DNA of 64,000 bases, taken from assembly GCF_036032445.1 (NCBI RefSeq), contig NZ_CP107932.1:3164501-3228500 (forward strand). The letters run 5' to 3'. Shown here piece after piece: positions 1-8,377 of this stretch (the first letter of the stretch is position 1; every line of letters begins with the position of its first letter). Source of the stretch: Nocardia sp. NBC_00416. Its GTDB lineage: Bacteria > Actinomycetota > Actinomycetes > Mycobacteriales > Mycobacteriaceae. A model generated the notes under the pieces. That model searched no databases. It was not told where the DNA came from and saw nothing but the letters and a program-made list of their open reading frames with translations. Position numbers and translations under genes: made by a program.

Positions 1-654
1 CCGGCGGATATCGCGGACGTGGGGCAGCAGGTCGGCCACACAGGCCGCCTGCCGGGTCCGGCGCGGCACGCCGTAGGCGAACCCCGTGGCGACCAGCGCC
101 AGCCGGGCCGACCGCACCGGGTTGCAGCGCAGCGGTGTATCCGAGCCGTCCGGCCCGATCCGCAACGCCCCCAGGCCGGTGGCTGCCGTGTACACCGTCG
201 ACGCGGCGACATCGGCCACCGCACCCGCGACCGGTCGGCCGCCGCGGACCGCGGCCACCGACACCGCGTAGGCCGGTATGCCGTAGAGGAAGTTCACGGT
301 TCCGTCGATCGGGTCCACGACCCACACCACATCGTCCGCGCCGGCCCCGGCGAGATCGCCGCCGCCTTCTTCGCCCAGAATGCGGTCGCCGGGACGCAGC
401 CGGGCGAGTTCGTCGCGGATCAACTGCTCGGACTCGGTATCGACGACGGTCACCGGGTCGGTCGGGGTGCTCTTGGTGCGGACCGCGGCCTCGACGGGAC
501 CGGCGGGACCGAATACCTCCGGACGCCTGGCCCGCACATGCGCGGCGGCGACACCGGCCAGATGGGTCGCGATGCGGCGCAGCACGGTCGCGTCGGCGGG
601 GGTGGGTTCGGTGGCAGCGGTGAGAGACCAAATCGATTCCGGCACGTCCTCCAT
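1..654 (-). CDS. suhB: Inositol-1-monophosphatase family protein (3' part missing at window edge)
   Basis: Reading the minus strand from an ATG at 654 gives 218 codons open to the window edge, so the C-terminus is missing. The protein carries the metal-binding signature GEEGG at residues 94-98 and DPIDGTVNFLYG at 114-125, which identify the Mg-dependent inositol monophosphatase/SuhB family. The family removes phosphate from myo-inositol phosphate, which in this order feeds phosphatidylinositol, lipoglycan and mycothiol synthesis. It is divergent from ppgK, exactly as suhB (Rv2701c) is in M. tuberculosis. No strong ribosome site precedes the ATG; a GTG at 648 is an alternative start. It could also be a related 3'-phosphatase of the same fold, but the order supports SuhB. 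Confidence 0.9.
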   Translation of the reverse strand, partial: MEDVPESIWSLTAATEPTPADATVLRRIATHLAGVAAAHVRARRPEVFGPAGPVEAAVRTKSTPTDPVTVVDTESEQLIRDELARLRPGDRILGEEGGGDLAGAGADDVVWVVDPIDGTVNFLYGIPAYAVSVAAVRGGRPVAGAVADVAASTVYTAATGLGALRIGPDGSDTPLRCNPVRSARLALVATGFAYGVPRRTRQAACVADLLPHVRDIRR

Positions 655-865
655 CGCAGCACAGATCCTGCGGCTCGGGCGTCCGGGTCCGCGCATTACT
701 CTTGTCGTGCACACCACATCGGTGGAGCGCCGACCCGGAGGAGACGGCGCGACGCGTGTGGCCGGTACGGCGTCGTCCGGATACTTCGCACGCGGACCGG
801 CTCTACACGAAAACCGGTGCGGGGCAAGACGACATCAGCCAGCACAGGGAACGAGGGAAGCCCGC

Positions 866-1624
866 ATGTCCGGTCGACGGCACGCGTTCGGTATCGATAT
901 CGGCGGTAGCGGCGTCAAGGGCGCCGCGGTCGATCTGGACACCGGAGAGCTCGTGCACGAACGCATCAAGATCGCGACCCCGCAGCCGTCCACTCCCGGC
1001 GCGGTCGCCGCCGCGGCGGCGGAGTTGATCGAGACCGCCGGCTGGAGCGGTCCGGTCGGGGTCACCCTGCCGTGCGTGGTCCTCGACGGCGTCGCGCATA
1101 CCGCCGCCAATGTCGACAAGTCATGGATCGGCACCGACGCGCGGGGACTGTTCGCCACGGCGCTCGGCGGTCGCGAGGTGACCGTGCTGAACGACGCCGA
1201 TGCCGCGGGCCTGGCCGAGGACCGGTTCGGCGCGGCCCGCGATATCCACGGCCTGGTGCTCCTGCTGACCTTCGGCACCGGGATCGGGTCGGCGCTGCTC
1301 AACAACGGCACGCTGGTCCCGAACACCGAACTCGGTCATCTGGAGATCGGCGGGATGGAGACCGAGCACCGGGCGGCCGCGTCGGTCAAGGAAAGGGAGG
1401 ATCTCACCTATCCCGAATGGGCGGCCCGGGTCAGCACGGTGCTCAGCGGCCTGGAGGATCTCTTCTGGCCGACGGTGTTCGTGGCCGGCGGCGGTATCAG
1501 CCGCGATGCCGACCAGTGGATTCCGCTGCTCACCAACCGCACTCGCGTGGTCCCCGCGAACTTGAAGAACACAGCGGGTATCGTCGGCGCGGCCATGGCC
1601 GTCGACGCGGGGATCACCCCCTGA
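866..1624 (+). CDS. ppgK: Polyphosphate glucokinase
   Basis: The 252-residue protein is a ROK-type sugar kinase that phosphorylates glucose with polyphosphate or ATP as donor. The phosphate loop GIDIGGSG lies at residues 9-16, the second phosphate motif LTFGTGIGSALL near 135-146, the ROK-like ELGHLEIGG follows, and VAGGGIS lies near the C-terminus. The frame stays open far upstream, but the ATG at 866 has GAGGGAAG just before it and puts the phosphate loop at the usual place. The gene sits between suhB and sigA as in mycobacteria (Rv2702), and the length is close to the mycobacterial enzyme. A small hairpin at 1701-1718 may end its transcript. Confidence 0.94.
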   Translation: MSGRRHAFGIDIGGSGVKGAAVDLDTGELVHERIKIATPQPSTPGAVAAAAAELIETAGWSGPVGVTLPCVVLDGVAHTAANVDKSWIGTDARGLFATALGGREVTVLNDADAAGLAEDRFGAARDIHGLVLLLTFGTGIGSALLNNGTLVPNTELGHLEIGGMETEHRAAASVKEREDLTYPEWAARVSTVLSGLEDLFWPTVFVAGGGISRDADQWIPLLTNRTRVVPANLKNTAGIVGAAMAVDAGITP

Positions 1625-1664
1625 AGTTCTGCACGGCAAGGCCAGGGCACACTGGTCGGATCGT

Positions 1665-1670
1665 TACAAT
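1665..1670 (+). promoter_or_regulatory. Possible -10 element of a sigA promoter (TACAAT)
   Basis: TACAAT lies 121 bases before the sigA GTG in the ppgK-sigA gap. A second TANNNT, TACTCT at 1748-1753, is closer to the gene. Neither has a convincing -35, so both are candidates only. Confidence 0.4.
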
Positions 1671-1700
1671 GGAAGCACCCGGCGGTGAGCCGGACCCCCG

Positions 1701-1718
1701 ACCGGCGTTTTAGCCGGT
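1701..1718 (+). terminator. Small hairpin after ppgK
   Basis: ACCGGC at 1701-1706 pairs perfectly with GCCGGT at 1713-1718 around a six-base loop. It is only six pairs long and has no U-run, so it could slow or end ppgK transcription or be incidental. Confidence 0.3.
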
Positions 1719-1791
1719 AAACCCGACAGACCGCTCCGCCGGAATACTACTCTGGCGTGACGCCGCACGAGACCGTCACGAAAGGGCGTAC

Positions 1792-3177
1792 GTGGTAGCC
1801 ACGAATACCCGTCAGACAGCCGAACCGGCCGACGCCGAGGCCACGGAAGTTCCCGCGGCACGCCCGGCGCGTAAAGCCGTGGCCAAGAAGGCCCCGGCGA
1901 AAAAGGCCGCCGCCAAAAAGGCTCCGGCCAAAAAGGCCGCTGCCGCCAAGAAGGGAGCCGCCAAGAAGGCCCCCGCCAAAAAGGCGGGAAGCGCGGGCGC
2001 CCCCGGCGCGGGCGAGGAGCAGCTCGACGACGATGCGCTGGATGTGGCCGATCTCGGAGACCTGGAAGTCTCCGAGGACGATCTCACCGAGGAAGGCGAG
2101 GATCTGGTAGCCGAAGTCGCCGAAGAACCCGAGGGTGAAGCGCCCGCGGACGGCACCTCCGAACCCACCGCCGCGGATAAGGCCTCCGGCGATTTCGTCT
2201 GGGACGAGGAAGAGTCCGAGGCGCTGCGCCAGGCCCGCAAGGACGCCGAGCTCACCGCCTCCGCGGATTCGGTGCGCGCCTACCTCAAGCAGATCGGCAA
2301 AGTCGCGCTGCTCAATGCCGAGGAGGAGGTCGAACTCGCCAAACGGATCGAGGCCGGCCTCTACGCGGCGGAGAAGATGCGCGAGTTCACCGAGGCCGGC
2401 GAGAAGCTCCCCGTGGCCACCCGCCGCGATTTCAACTGGATCATCCGCGACGGCAACCGCGCCAAGAATCATCTGCTCGAGGCGAACCTTCGCCTGGTGG
2501 TCTCCTTGGCCAAGCGCTACACCGGCCGCGGGATGGCGTTCCTGGATCTCATCCAGGAAGGCAACCTGGGCCTGATCCGCGCGGTGGAGAAGTTCGACTA
2601 CACCAAGGGCTACAAGTTCTCCACCTATGCCACCTGGTGGATCCGGCAGGCCATCACCCGGGCCATGGCCGACCAGGCCCGCACCATCCGTATCCCGGTG
2701 CACATGGTGGAGGTCATCAACAAGCTCGGCCGTATCCAGCGCGAGCTGCTCCAGGATCTGGGCCGCGAGCCCACCCCGGAGGAACTGGCCAAGGAAATGG
2801 ACATCACCCCGGAGAAGGTGCTGGAGATCCAGCAGTACGCCCGGGAACCCATTTCGCTGGATCAGACCATCGGCGACGAGGGCGACAGCCAGCTCGGTGA
2901 TTTCATCGAGGATTCCGAGGCCGTGGTCGCGGTGGACGCGGTCAGTTTCACGCTGCTGCAGGATCAACTGCAGTCCGTGCTGGAGACCCTGTCCGAACGC
3001 GAGGCGGGTGTGGTGCGGCTGCGATTCGGCCTCACCGACGGCCAACCGCGCACTTTGGACGAGATCGGCCAGGTCTACGGGGTCACCCGGGAGCGGATCC
3101 GGCAGATCGAGTCCAAGACGATGAGCAAACTCCGCCATCCGAGCCGTTCGCAGGTCCTGCGCGACTACCTGGACTAG
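1792..3177 (+). CDS. sigA: Primary RNA polymerase sigma factor SigA
   Basis: The 461-residue protein is the housekeeping group-1 sigma factor. Conserved sigma regions begin near residue 155 and run through region 2 ([17 protein letters not shown], then [19 protein letters not shown], then the -10-melting [17 protein letters not shown]) to region 4 with [18 protein letters not shown] at the end. The GTG at 1792 has AAAGGG five bases upstream. The N-terminus is an Ala/Lys/Pro-rich tail (about residues 26-66, repeats of AKKAPAKKA) followed by an acidic stretch; this resembles the tails of actinobacterial HU-like proteins. Neighbours match Rv2701c-Rv2703. It ends at a strong nested hairpin shared with the convergent eutC. 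Confidence 0.97.
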   Translation: MVATNTRQTAEPADAEATEVPAARPARKAVAKKAPAKKAAAKKAPAKKAAAAKKGAAKKAPAKKAGSAGAPGAGEEQLDDDALDVADLGDLEVSEDDLTEEGEDLVAEVAEEPEGEAPADGTSEPTAADKASGDFVWDEEESEALRQARKDAELTASADSVRAYLKQIGKVALLNAEEEVELAKRIEAGLYAAEKMREFTEAGEKLPVATRRDFNWIIRDGNRAKNHLLEANLRLVVSLAKRYTGRGMAFLDLIQEGNLGLIRAVEKFDYTKGYKFSTYATWWIRQAITRAMADQARTIRIPVHMVEVINKLGRIQRELLQDLGREPTPEELAKEMDITPEKVLEIQQYAREPISLDQTIGDEGDSQLGDFIEDSEAVVAVDAVSFTLLQDQLQSVLETLSEREAGVVRLRFGLTDGQPRTLDEIGQVYGVTRERIRQIESKTMSKLRHPSRSQVLRDYLD

Positions 3178-3190
3178 TTCGGCGGCGCCA

Positions 3191-3255
3191 CGCGCGACGG
3201 CCCCTGAACACCGCGGGAACCCGAGGTTCCGGATGTGTTCAGGGGCCGTCGCGCG
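3191..3255. terminator. Long bidirectional terminator between sigA and eutC
   Basis: A perfect 20-bp inverted repeat has arms at 3191-3210 and 3236-3255, starting CGCGCGACGG. The 25-base loop holds a second small hairpin, GGAAC at 3216-3220 with GTTCC at 3226-3230. It lies between the stop codons of two convergent genes and has no U-run on either strand. A strong stem without U-run is a common terminator form in high-GC actinobacteria. Confidence 0.8.
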
Positions 3256-3265
3256 ACGGCCGTGC

Positions 3266-4180
3266 CTATTCGGCCGTACCGGGCTCGAGGTGCGTGCCGG
3301 GTGGCTGTCCCGGCAGCACCGCGTCGCGGGAGGTGTCCTTCAGCGCGACCCCGGAACGGCCGAGTTCGCGGGCCCCCGCCACCAGTGCCGCGACCACTTC
3401 CGCGGCCCGGCGGTAACCCAGGCCTTCCGGCGGGTGGATATTGGACACGCAGTTGCGGTCCGCGTCGGTGCGACCGGGACGCGGCAGATGGGTCAGGTAG
3501 ACGCCGAGACTGTCGGCCACCGAGAGCCCGGGGCGCTCGCCGATCAGCACCAGCACCGTAGAGACGCCCAGCGCGGCCCCGATATGGTCACCCAGCGCCA
3601 CGCGCGCCTGGGTCGCGACCACCGGCGGCGCGATCGAATAGCGGGGGCGCAGCAGGTCCAGCAGGGCCGCGAGTGTGGGCGGACCGTGTGCATCGAGCGC
3701 CCGGGCGGACAGACCGTCGGCGAGGACCACACCGATATCGGCGCCGAGCCGGGACAGCTCGGGCACTGCGATCCCGGACGCCACAGGCGGTGCGATCCCG
3801 GACGCCACGGGCGGTGTGGTTCCGGAAGCCACATGCGGGACAGGTTCCGGCGCGGGCGGCGCAGTGGGCTCCGGCCCCGCCGACGCGGCGTCGGAGTCGG
3901 CGGGCAGACGGCCCAGATCGGGGCGGCGCAGGTACTCGGCGCGGTCGCGCGCCCGGCTCCGCACATGAACCGGCTCCCCGAGGCCGAGATCGGTGAGCCG
4001 GGCGCACAACGCCGGCACGTCCAGCGGAGTGTGCACCGCGTCGCGGGCCGCGGCATGGGCGGCGGCGAACTCGAGGACGCGGCGGGTGGGCAATGCATCG
4101 CCCGCGCGGCCCAGACCGATACGCGCCTGGGTGAGCGACCGCAGTTCGGTCCAGAACGCCTGGGCGGATTCGCCGTTCAT
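3266..4180 (-). CDS. eutC: Ethanolamine ammonia-lyase small (light) subunit
   Basis: The 304-residue protein matches EutC, which with EutB forms the adenosylcobalamin-dependent enzyme that converts ethanolamine to acetaldehyde and ammonia. Recognisable stretches are the N-terminal TQARIGLGRAGDALPT, the central DIGVVLADGLSARALDAHG, VLIGERPGLSVADSLGVY, and DADRNCVSNIHPPEGLGY near the C-terminus. Its ATG overlaps the eutB stop by four bases (ATGA), so the subunits are probably translationally coupled. Between the N-terminal and catalytic parts there is a Pro/Ala-rich linker that contains three copies of an eight-residue repeat (DNA 3767-3838). No eut microcompartment genes are in the window. Confidence 0.94.
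   Translation of the reverse strand: MNGESAQAFWTELRSLTQARIGLGRAGDALPTRRVLEFAAAHAAARDAVHTPLDVPALCARLTDLGLGEPVHVRSRARDRAEYLRRPDLGRLPADSDAASAGPEPTAPPAPEPVPHVASGTTPPVASGIAPPVASGIAVPELSRLGADIGVVLADGLSARALDAHGPPTLAALLDLLRPRYSIAPPVVATQARVALGDHIGAALGVSTVLVLIGERPGLSVADSLGVYLTHLPRPGRTDADRNCVSNIHPPEGLGYRRAAEVVAALVAGARELGRSGVALKDTSRDAVLPGQPPGTHLEPGTAE
3767..3838 (-). repeat. Three 24-bp tandem repeats inside eutC
   Basis: Units at 3767-3790, 3791-3814 and 3815-3838 encode the eight-residue repeat PPVASGIA, PPVASGIA and PHVASGTT. The first two units are nearly identical and the third has diverged. They lie in the inter-domain linker, so copy-number change would keep the frame. Confidence 0.9.
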
Positions 4181-5598
4181 CGGCCCCCTTTCAGAGCGCG
4201 CAGCGGTGAGGAGACCGGGGACACCGGCAGGATCCGGCCCGTCTCGTCGAGCATGCCGAGCCGGTCGAGCCAGTCCGCGAATTCGGGGGCGGGACGCAGG
4301 CCCAGCACCCGCCGGGCGTAGAGCGCGTCGTGGAAGCTGAGGCTCTGGTAGCCGAGCATCACATCATCGGCGCCGGGAACCGCGATGACGAAGGCGCACC
4401 CGGCCGCCGCGAGCAGCGTGAGCAGCGTGTCCATATCGTCCTGGTCGGCTTCGGCATGGTTGGTGTAGCAGACGTCCACGCCCATCGGCAGGCCGAGCAG
4501 TTTGCCGCAGAAATGGTCCTCCAGCCCCGCGCGCACGATCTGTTTCCCGTCGTACAGATACTCCGGGCCGATGAAACCGACCACGGTGTTCACCAGCAGC
4601 GGGCGGAGTTCGCGGGCCACTGCGTAGGCGCGGGCTTCCAGGGTCTGCTGGTCCACCGGCTTTCCGCCCGTCCCACGGTGCGCGCCGGCCGACAGCGCCG
4701 ACCCCTGGCCCGTTTCCAGGTACATGACGTTGTCCCCGACGGTGCCGCGGCGCAGCGACCGCCCGGCCTCGTTCGCCTCGCGCAGCAGCGCCAGATCGAC
4801 GCCGAACGCCCTGTTGGCGGCCTCGGTACCGCCGACGGACTGGAACACCAGGTCCACCGGCGCCCCCGCCGAGATCAACTCGATCGTGGTGGTGACATGG
4901 GCGAGCACACACGATTGCGCCGGGATATCGAAGCGGGTGCGGATATCGTCGAGCAGTGTCAGCAGATCCGCCGCGGCCCGCGGGGAATCCGTGGCGGGGT
5001 TGACGCCGATCACGGCGTCACCGCAGCCGAGCAGCAAGCCGTCGAGCACGGCGGCGGCGATACCGTCGGGATCGTCGGTCGGATGGTTGGGCTGCAGGCG
5101 GGTGGCCAGGGTGCCGGGTTCGCCTATGGTCGTCCGGAATGCCGAACGCACCCGGGCGGCCCGGGCTACGGCGATCAGATCCTGGTTGCGCATGATCTTG
5201 CTGACGGCCGCGACCATCTCCGGTGTCAGCCCCGGGGCGAGGTCGCTCAGGGTGGCGGCCGGATCGGGTGTGCCGTCCCCGGCAGCGACGGCGAGCAACC
5301 GGTCGCGCAGCTCGCCGACGGTGAGCGAGGCGATCGGCGCGAAGGCCGCCCGATCATGGGTGTCCAGGACGAGCCGGGTGATCTCATCGGTTTCGTAGGG
5401 CACCACCGGTTGTTCGAGGAACTCGGTCAGCGCGATATCGGCCAGCGCCCACTGCGCGGCCGCCCGCTCGGCATCGGTGTGCGCGGCGCATCCGGCCAAT
5501 TCGTCACCGCTGCGACCGGGCGTGGCTTTGGCAAGGACCTCCACGAGTCCGTCGAATCGGTAACTCGTACCACCGAGTCGCTGGGTGTAGACGCTCAT
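4177..5598 (-). CDS. eutB: Ethanolamine ammonia-lyase large (heavy) subunit
   Basis: The 473-residue protein is the catalytic EutB subunit. It starts with MSVYTQRLGGTSYRFDGL and KATPGRSGDELAG, as EutB proteins usually do, and contains GCGDAVIGVNPATD, FQSVGGTEAANRAFGVD, MYLETGQGSALSAGAH and GPEYLYDGKQIVRAGLEDHF. The open frame runs 73 codons further upstream but that part is low-complexity and unlike the family, so the ATG at 5598 is preferred; the ribosome site is weak. It is cotranscribed with eutC. The divergent neighbour is a NarL-type two-component system, which might respond to the same nutrient, but nothing in the sequence proves that. Confidence 0.95.
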   Translation of the reverse strand: MSVYTQRLGGTSYRFDGLVEVLAKATPGRSGDELAGCAAHTDAERAAAQWALADIALTEFLEQPVVPYETDEITRLVLDTHDRAAFAPIASLTVGELRDRLLAVAAGDGTPDPAATLSDLAPGLTPEMVAAVSKIMRNQDLIAVARAARVRSAFRTTIGEPGTLATRLQPNHPTDDPDGIAAAVLDGLLLGCGDAVIGVNPATDSPRAAADLLTLLDDIRTRFDIPAQSCVLAHVTTTIELISAGAPVDLVFQSVGGTEAANRAFGVDLALLREANEAGRSLRRGTVGDNVMYLETGQGSALSAGAHRGTGGKPVDQQTLEARAYAVARELRPLLVNTVVGFIGPEYLYDGKQIVRAGLEDHFCGKLLGLPMGVDVCYTNHAEADQDDMDTLLTLLAAAGCAFVIAVPGADDVMLGYQSLSFHDALYARRVLGLRPAPEFADWLDRLGMLDETGRILPVSPVSSPLRALKGGR

Positions 5599-5752
5599 CC
5601 GGATCCCGTCCGTCCGGGCCGTCGTTGCGGTCGTGGCCGGGGAACTCTCCGCCCGGCACGGTCGCGCGGGGCGGCCGAAAGACACCGTGAACCCGCAGCG
5701 TACCGCCGCCGCCGTCACCTCGCGCCCGGAGCGAGGACGACAACGCGACCGG

Positions 5753-5775
5753 CGGCTGGTCTCCTCGACCAGCCG
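5753..5775. promoter_or_regulatory. Inverted repeat in the eutB / histidine kinase divergent gap
   Basis: CGGCTGGTC at 5753-5761 is perfectly repeated inverted at 5767-5775 with a five-base spacer. It lies 155 bases upstream of eutB and 86 bases before the kinase ATG. It may be a regulator site; nothing else in this 262-base gap stands out and I do not see a cobalamin riboswitch. Confidence 0.35.
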
Positions 5776-5860
5776 GAACCACGTGTTCTGCGCATTCCGG
5801 GCCGGCCCGCTCATCACTTCGGAGGACTCGGGCCGGACGACCGTGTGCTGAGATCAAGCA

Positions 5861-7075
5861 ATGGGACGGTGGTCGGCCTTACCGGCGACGACACGTGACG
5901 TCATCGTCGCGGGTGCGTGGTTCGTATTCGGCGCCCTGCTGTATCTGGCGGGCTTCCACATGATGTTCACCTCCAACGACACACCGGCCGACTCGCTGGG
6001 CCCGCGGTTCGCGGTACTCGCGCTGGCGTGTTCGGTGCTGCTGGTGCGGCGGCGGGCGCCCATCACGGCGATGGTGGTGGGCCTGGCGCCGCTGGCGATG
6101 GACCTGTCCCTCGGTCCGACCCTGCCGGTCTGGCTCGTCTACACCGATCTCATCTACGCGGCGGTGGTCTACGGCACGCGCCGCCAGATGCAGGGCGCCG
6201 TGGTCGCCTGGTTGACGCTGTCCGCCATCGCCGCGGGTGTGGTGCTGGCGGTCTCCGGCGACTGGCATCTGATGGCGCTGGCCCTGGTGCTGGCGGCCGC
6301 CTTCGTCGGCACCTCGCTGTGGTGGGGCCTGACCGTTCGCGCGCACAAGGAGTCCGCCGAGTCCGAACGGGCCCGGGTCCGGGCGCTGTCGCTGGTGGCG
6401 GAACTGGACCGGCGGGCGGCGGTGGCCGATGAACGCAAGGCCATGGCCCGCGATCTGCACGATGTGATCGCCGGACATCTGTCGGCGATCGCCCTGCAGT
6501 CCGAGGCGGCACTGGGCACCCTCGACGGGGCGGGCGTCGATCCGCGGCTGGCGGAAGTGCTCGGCGCCATCCGGAGCAACAGTGTCGGAGCACTCCAGGA
6601 AATGCGCACCATGATCGGCCTGCTGCGCCGCGACGACGATCCCGATCAGACCGCCGCGCCGGGACGCCTGGCCCAGCTGCCGAGGCTGGAAACGGCGGCC
6701 CGGCAGGCGGGAATGCGCGTCCGGTTCCGGGTGGACCTCGGCGAGACGGCCCCGGCCGGAGCGGTCGACCAGGCGGCCTACCGGATCATCCAGGAGGCCG
6801 TGACGAATGTGATGAAACACGCACCCGGACAGGAGGTGGATATCGACGTGCACGCCGAATCCACGGCACTCGTGCTGACCGTTCGCAACACCCTGCCCGC
6901 CCGTCCCGCGACCTTTCCCGGTGACGATCCCGCACAGCGCGGACTGACGAATATGCGCGAGCGCGCGGCCGCGCTGGGCGGCACGTTCCGGGCCGGACCG
7001 GAATCGGGCGCCTGGTGGGTACGCGCCCGGCTCCCGCTGACCGCAGTCCCCCAGCCCGCAGGTGATCCGCGGTGA
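5861..7075 (+). CDS. NarL/DesK-type sensor histidine kinase
   Basis: This 404-residue protein has an N-terminal membrane domain of about five hydrophobic segments (residues about 10-160), a short coiled linker, then a HisKA_3 dimerisation domain with the phospho-acceptor in ARDLHDVIAGHL (His200). The ATPase domain has the N box IIQEAVTNVMKHAP and the G box RGLTNMRERAAALGG. There is no separate extracytoplasmic sensor domain, so it probably senses through its membrane helices. The stop overlaps the GTG of the response regulator by four bases. The signal is unknown. The ATG follows a weak AGATCAAG. Confidence 0.93.
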   Translation: MGRWSALPATTRDVIVAGAWFVFGALLYLAGFHMMFTSNDTPADSLGPRFAVLALACSVLLVRRRAPITAMVVGLAPLAMDLSLGPTLPVWLVYTDLIYAAVVYGTRRQMQGAVVAWLTLSAIAAGVVLAVSGDWHLMALALVLAAAFVGTSLWWGLTVRAHKESAESERARVRALSLVAELDRRAAVADERKAMARDLHDVIAGHLSAIALQSEAALGTLDGAGVDPRLAEVLGAIRSNSVGALQEMRTMIGLLRRDDDPDQTAAPGRLAQLPRLETAARQAGMRVRFRVDLGETAPAGAVDQAAYRIIQEAVTNVMKHAPGQEVDIDVHAESTALVLTVRNTLPARPATFPGDDPAQRGLTNMRERAAALGGTFRAGPESGAWWVRARLPLTAVPQPAGDPR

Positions 7076-7731
7076 CGATCCGGGTCCTGCTCGCCGACGA
7101 CCACGCCGCCATCCGCGCCGGATTGCGGATGATCCTCGAGGGAGCCGGCGATATCGAAGTCGTCGGTGAGGCCGCCGACGGTGACGTGGCGCTCGCCCAG
7201 GCCCGGGCGCTGCGGCCGGACGTGGTGCTGATGGACGTGCGGATGCCCGGCGTCGACGGCATCACCGCGACCACCCGGGTGACCGAGGCCGGTCTGGCCC
7301 GGGTCCTCGTCCTGACCACCTTCGATCTGGACGAGTACGTGTTCGGCAGCCTGCGCGCGGGCGCCGCCGGTTTCGTCCTGAAATCAGCGTCCGGACCGGC
7401 GCTCGTCGACGCGGTCCGCGCGGTCGCCGCGGGCGAGGGGGTGCTCGCGCCGGAGGTCACCCGCGCGGTGATCGACGCCTTCGCCGGGACACCGCCGGAG
7501 CGACCGCCCGACCTGCCCGCCGGTATGGCCGAACTCACCGGCCGGGAACGCGAGGTGTTCGGCTGTCTGGGCGGCGGCTTGTCCAATGCCCAGATCGCGG
7601 CCCGGCTGTTCATCAGCGAGACCACGGTGAAAACGCATGTCTCGCGTGTGCTCACCAAACTGGGCATGCGGTCGCGGGTACAGGCCGCGATCCTCGCCCG
7701 CGAGTTGGGGACCGACGCGCCCGGGACGTAG
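7072..7731 (+). CDS. LuxR/NarL-family response regulator
   Basis: The 219-residue protein has a receiver domain (acidic pair at D9-D10, phospho-acceptor D55 in VLMDVRMPG, Lys in FVLKSASG) and a C-terminal LuxR-type helix-turn-helix from about residue 155 (LTGREREVFGCLGGGLSNAQ and ISETTVKTHVSRVLTKLGM). The GTG start lies inside the kinase stop, so the pair is translationally coupled and forms one two-component system. Targets are unknown; the divergent eutBC genes are the obvious candidates by position only. Confidence 0.95.
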   Translation: MTIRVLLADDHAAIRAGLRMILEGAGDIEVVGEAADGDVALAQARALRPDVVLMDVRMPGVDGITATTRVTEAGLARVLVLTTFDLDEYVFGSLRAGAAGFVLKSASGPALVDAVRAVAAGEGVLAPEVTRAVIDAFAGTPPERPPDLPAGMAELTGREREVFGCLGGGLSNAQIAARLFISETTVKTHVSRVLTKLGMRSRVQAAILARELGTDAPGT

Positions 7732-7745
7732 TAGGCGGGCAGCGA

Positions 7746-7767
7746 CGCTCAGCTGGACAGCTGAGCG
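7746..7767. terminator. Hairpin between response regulator and DUF952 gene
   Basis: CGCTCAGCT at 7746-7754 pairs perfectly with 7759-7767 around the four-base loop GGAC. It lies after the response-regulator stop and covers the last codons of the convergent DUF952 gene. It probably acts as a terminator for both. Confidence 0.55.
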
Positions 7768-8108
7768 AACACTCCGTCGGGACCCGGCAGGTACGCGTCG
7801 ACACCGGTCACGGCCGCGACCGGCAGCGGGCCGTAGAGATGCGGAAAACGCATGGCCGGATCGTCGGTGGGCACCCCCGGTTCCCAGCGCACGGGTGAAC
7901 CGAGCAGTGCCGGGTCCAGCCGGAGCAGCAGCAGATCGCGGCGACCTGCGAATATACGGTTGGCCGGCAGATGCACCTGCTCGGGTGCGGACAGATGGAC
8001 GAACCCCTCCGACCGCAGCGAGGGTGGCCGATGCGCACCTTTTTCGCGGGCATGTGCCCACTCACCGGGAGTACAGAGGTGAACAAGGGTGTGAGCGTCA
8101 CAGGGCAC
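7749..8108 (-). CDS. DUF952 family protein
   Basis: From a GTG at 8108 the protein has 119 residues. The start is set by a clear GGAGG at 8115-8119, six bases upstream; the longer open frame back to 8225 has no such support. It matches the small DUF952 family: LVHLCTPGEWAHAREKG at the start, EGFVHLSAPEQVHLPANRIF in the middle, DLLLLRLDPALLG, and FPHLYGPLPVAAV near the end. The family is often compared with glutathione-S-transferase-like or ribosyl-binding folds, but its function is not known. It is convergent with the two-component system. Confidence 0.88.
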   Translation of the reverse strand: MPCDAHTLVHLCTPGEWAHAREKGAHRPPSLRSEGFVHLSAPEQVHLPANRIFAGRRDLLLLRLDPALLGSPVRWEPGVPTDDPAMRFPHLYGPLPVAAVTGVDAYLPGPDGVFAQLSS

Positions 8109-8239
8109 GGGTAACCTCCGATACACAACTCGACAGTCGGTACGGAGCAGTGGCGGTTGGTTTTCCACGCCCGCCCCGCGGTGTTCGCCACAGGCGGAAA
8201 CCGCTGGTCGTGTTAGGGAAAACACAGTGGTTCCCCAGT

Positions 8240-8266
8240 GGGAACAAAGCCAATGCTCCGAACGTC
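8240..8266 (+). promoter_or_regulatory. Possible ECF-sigma promoter upstream of the DUF7455 gene
   Basis: GGGAAC at 8240-8245 and CGTC at 8263-8266 are separated by 17 bases, the spacing of stress ECF promoters. GGGAAC is also the right arm of the inverted repeat GTTCCC (8230-8235). The alternative is a SigA-type promoter with TATTGT at 8348-8353. Confidence 0.4.
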
Positions 8267-8377
8267 TGACAGAGTAGTTACACCACTGCTGGGAAGTAGC
8301 GGAAGCGAGCCCGCGGAGTGACCACGGGCCTCACACCAGGTGAACGGTATTGTGCCGGAAGCCAGGACGGAGGAGTC

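Noticed and set aside
5599..5817. 73-codon N-terminal extension of eutB
   Set aside because: Low-complexity and unlike EutB; the family start MSVYTQ fits the ATG at 5598.
5599..5860. Cobalamin riboswitch before eutB
   Set aside because: I looked for it because the enzyme needs B12, but I could not find a B12-box-like core.
4330..5898. 522-codon plus-strand open frame opposite eutB
   Set aside because: It is the antisense shadow of a strongly conserved gene; long antisense frames are expected at this GC content.
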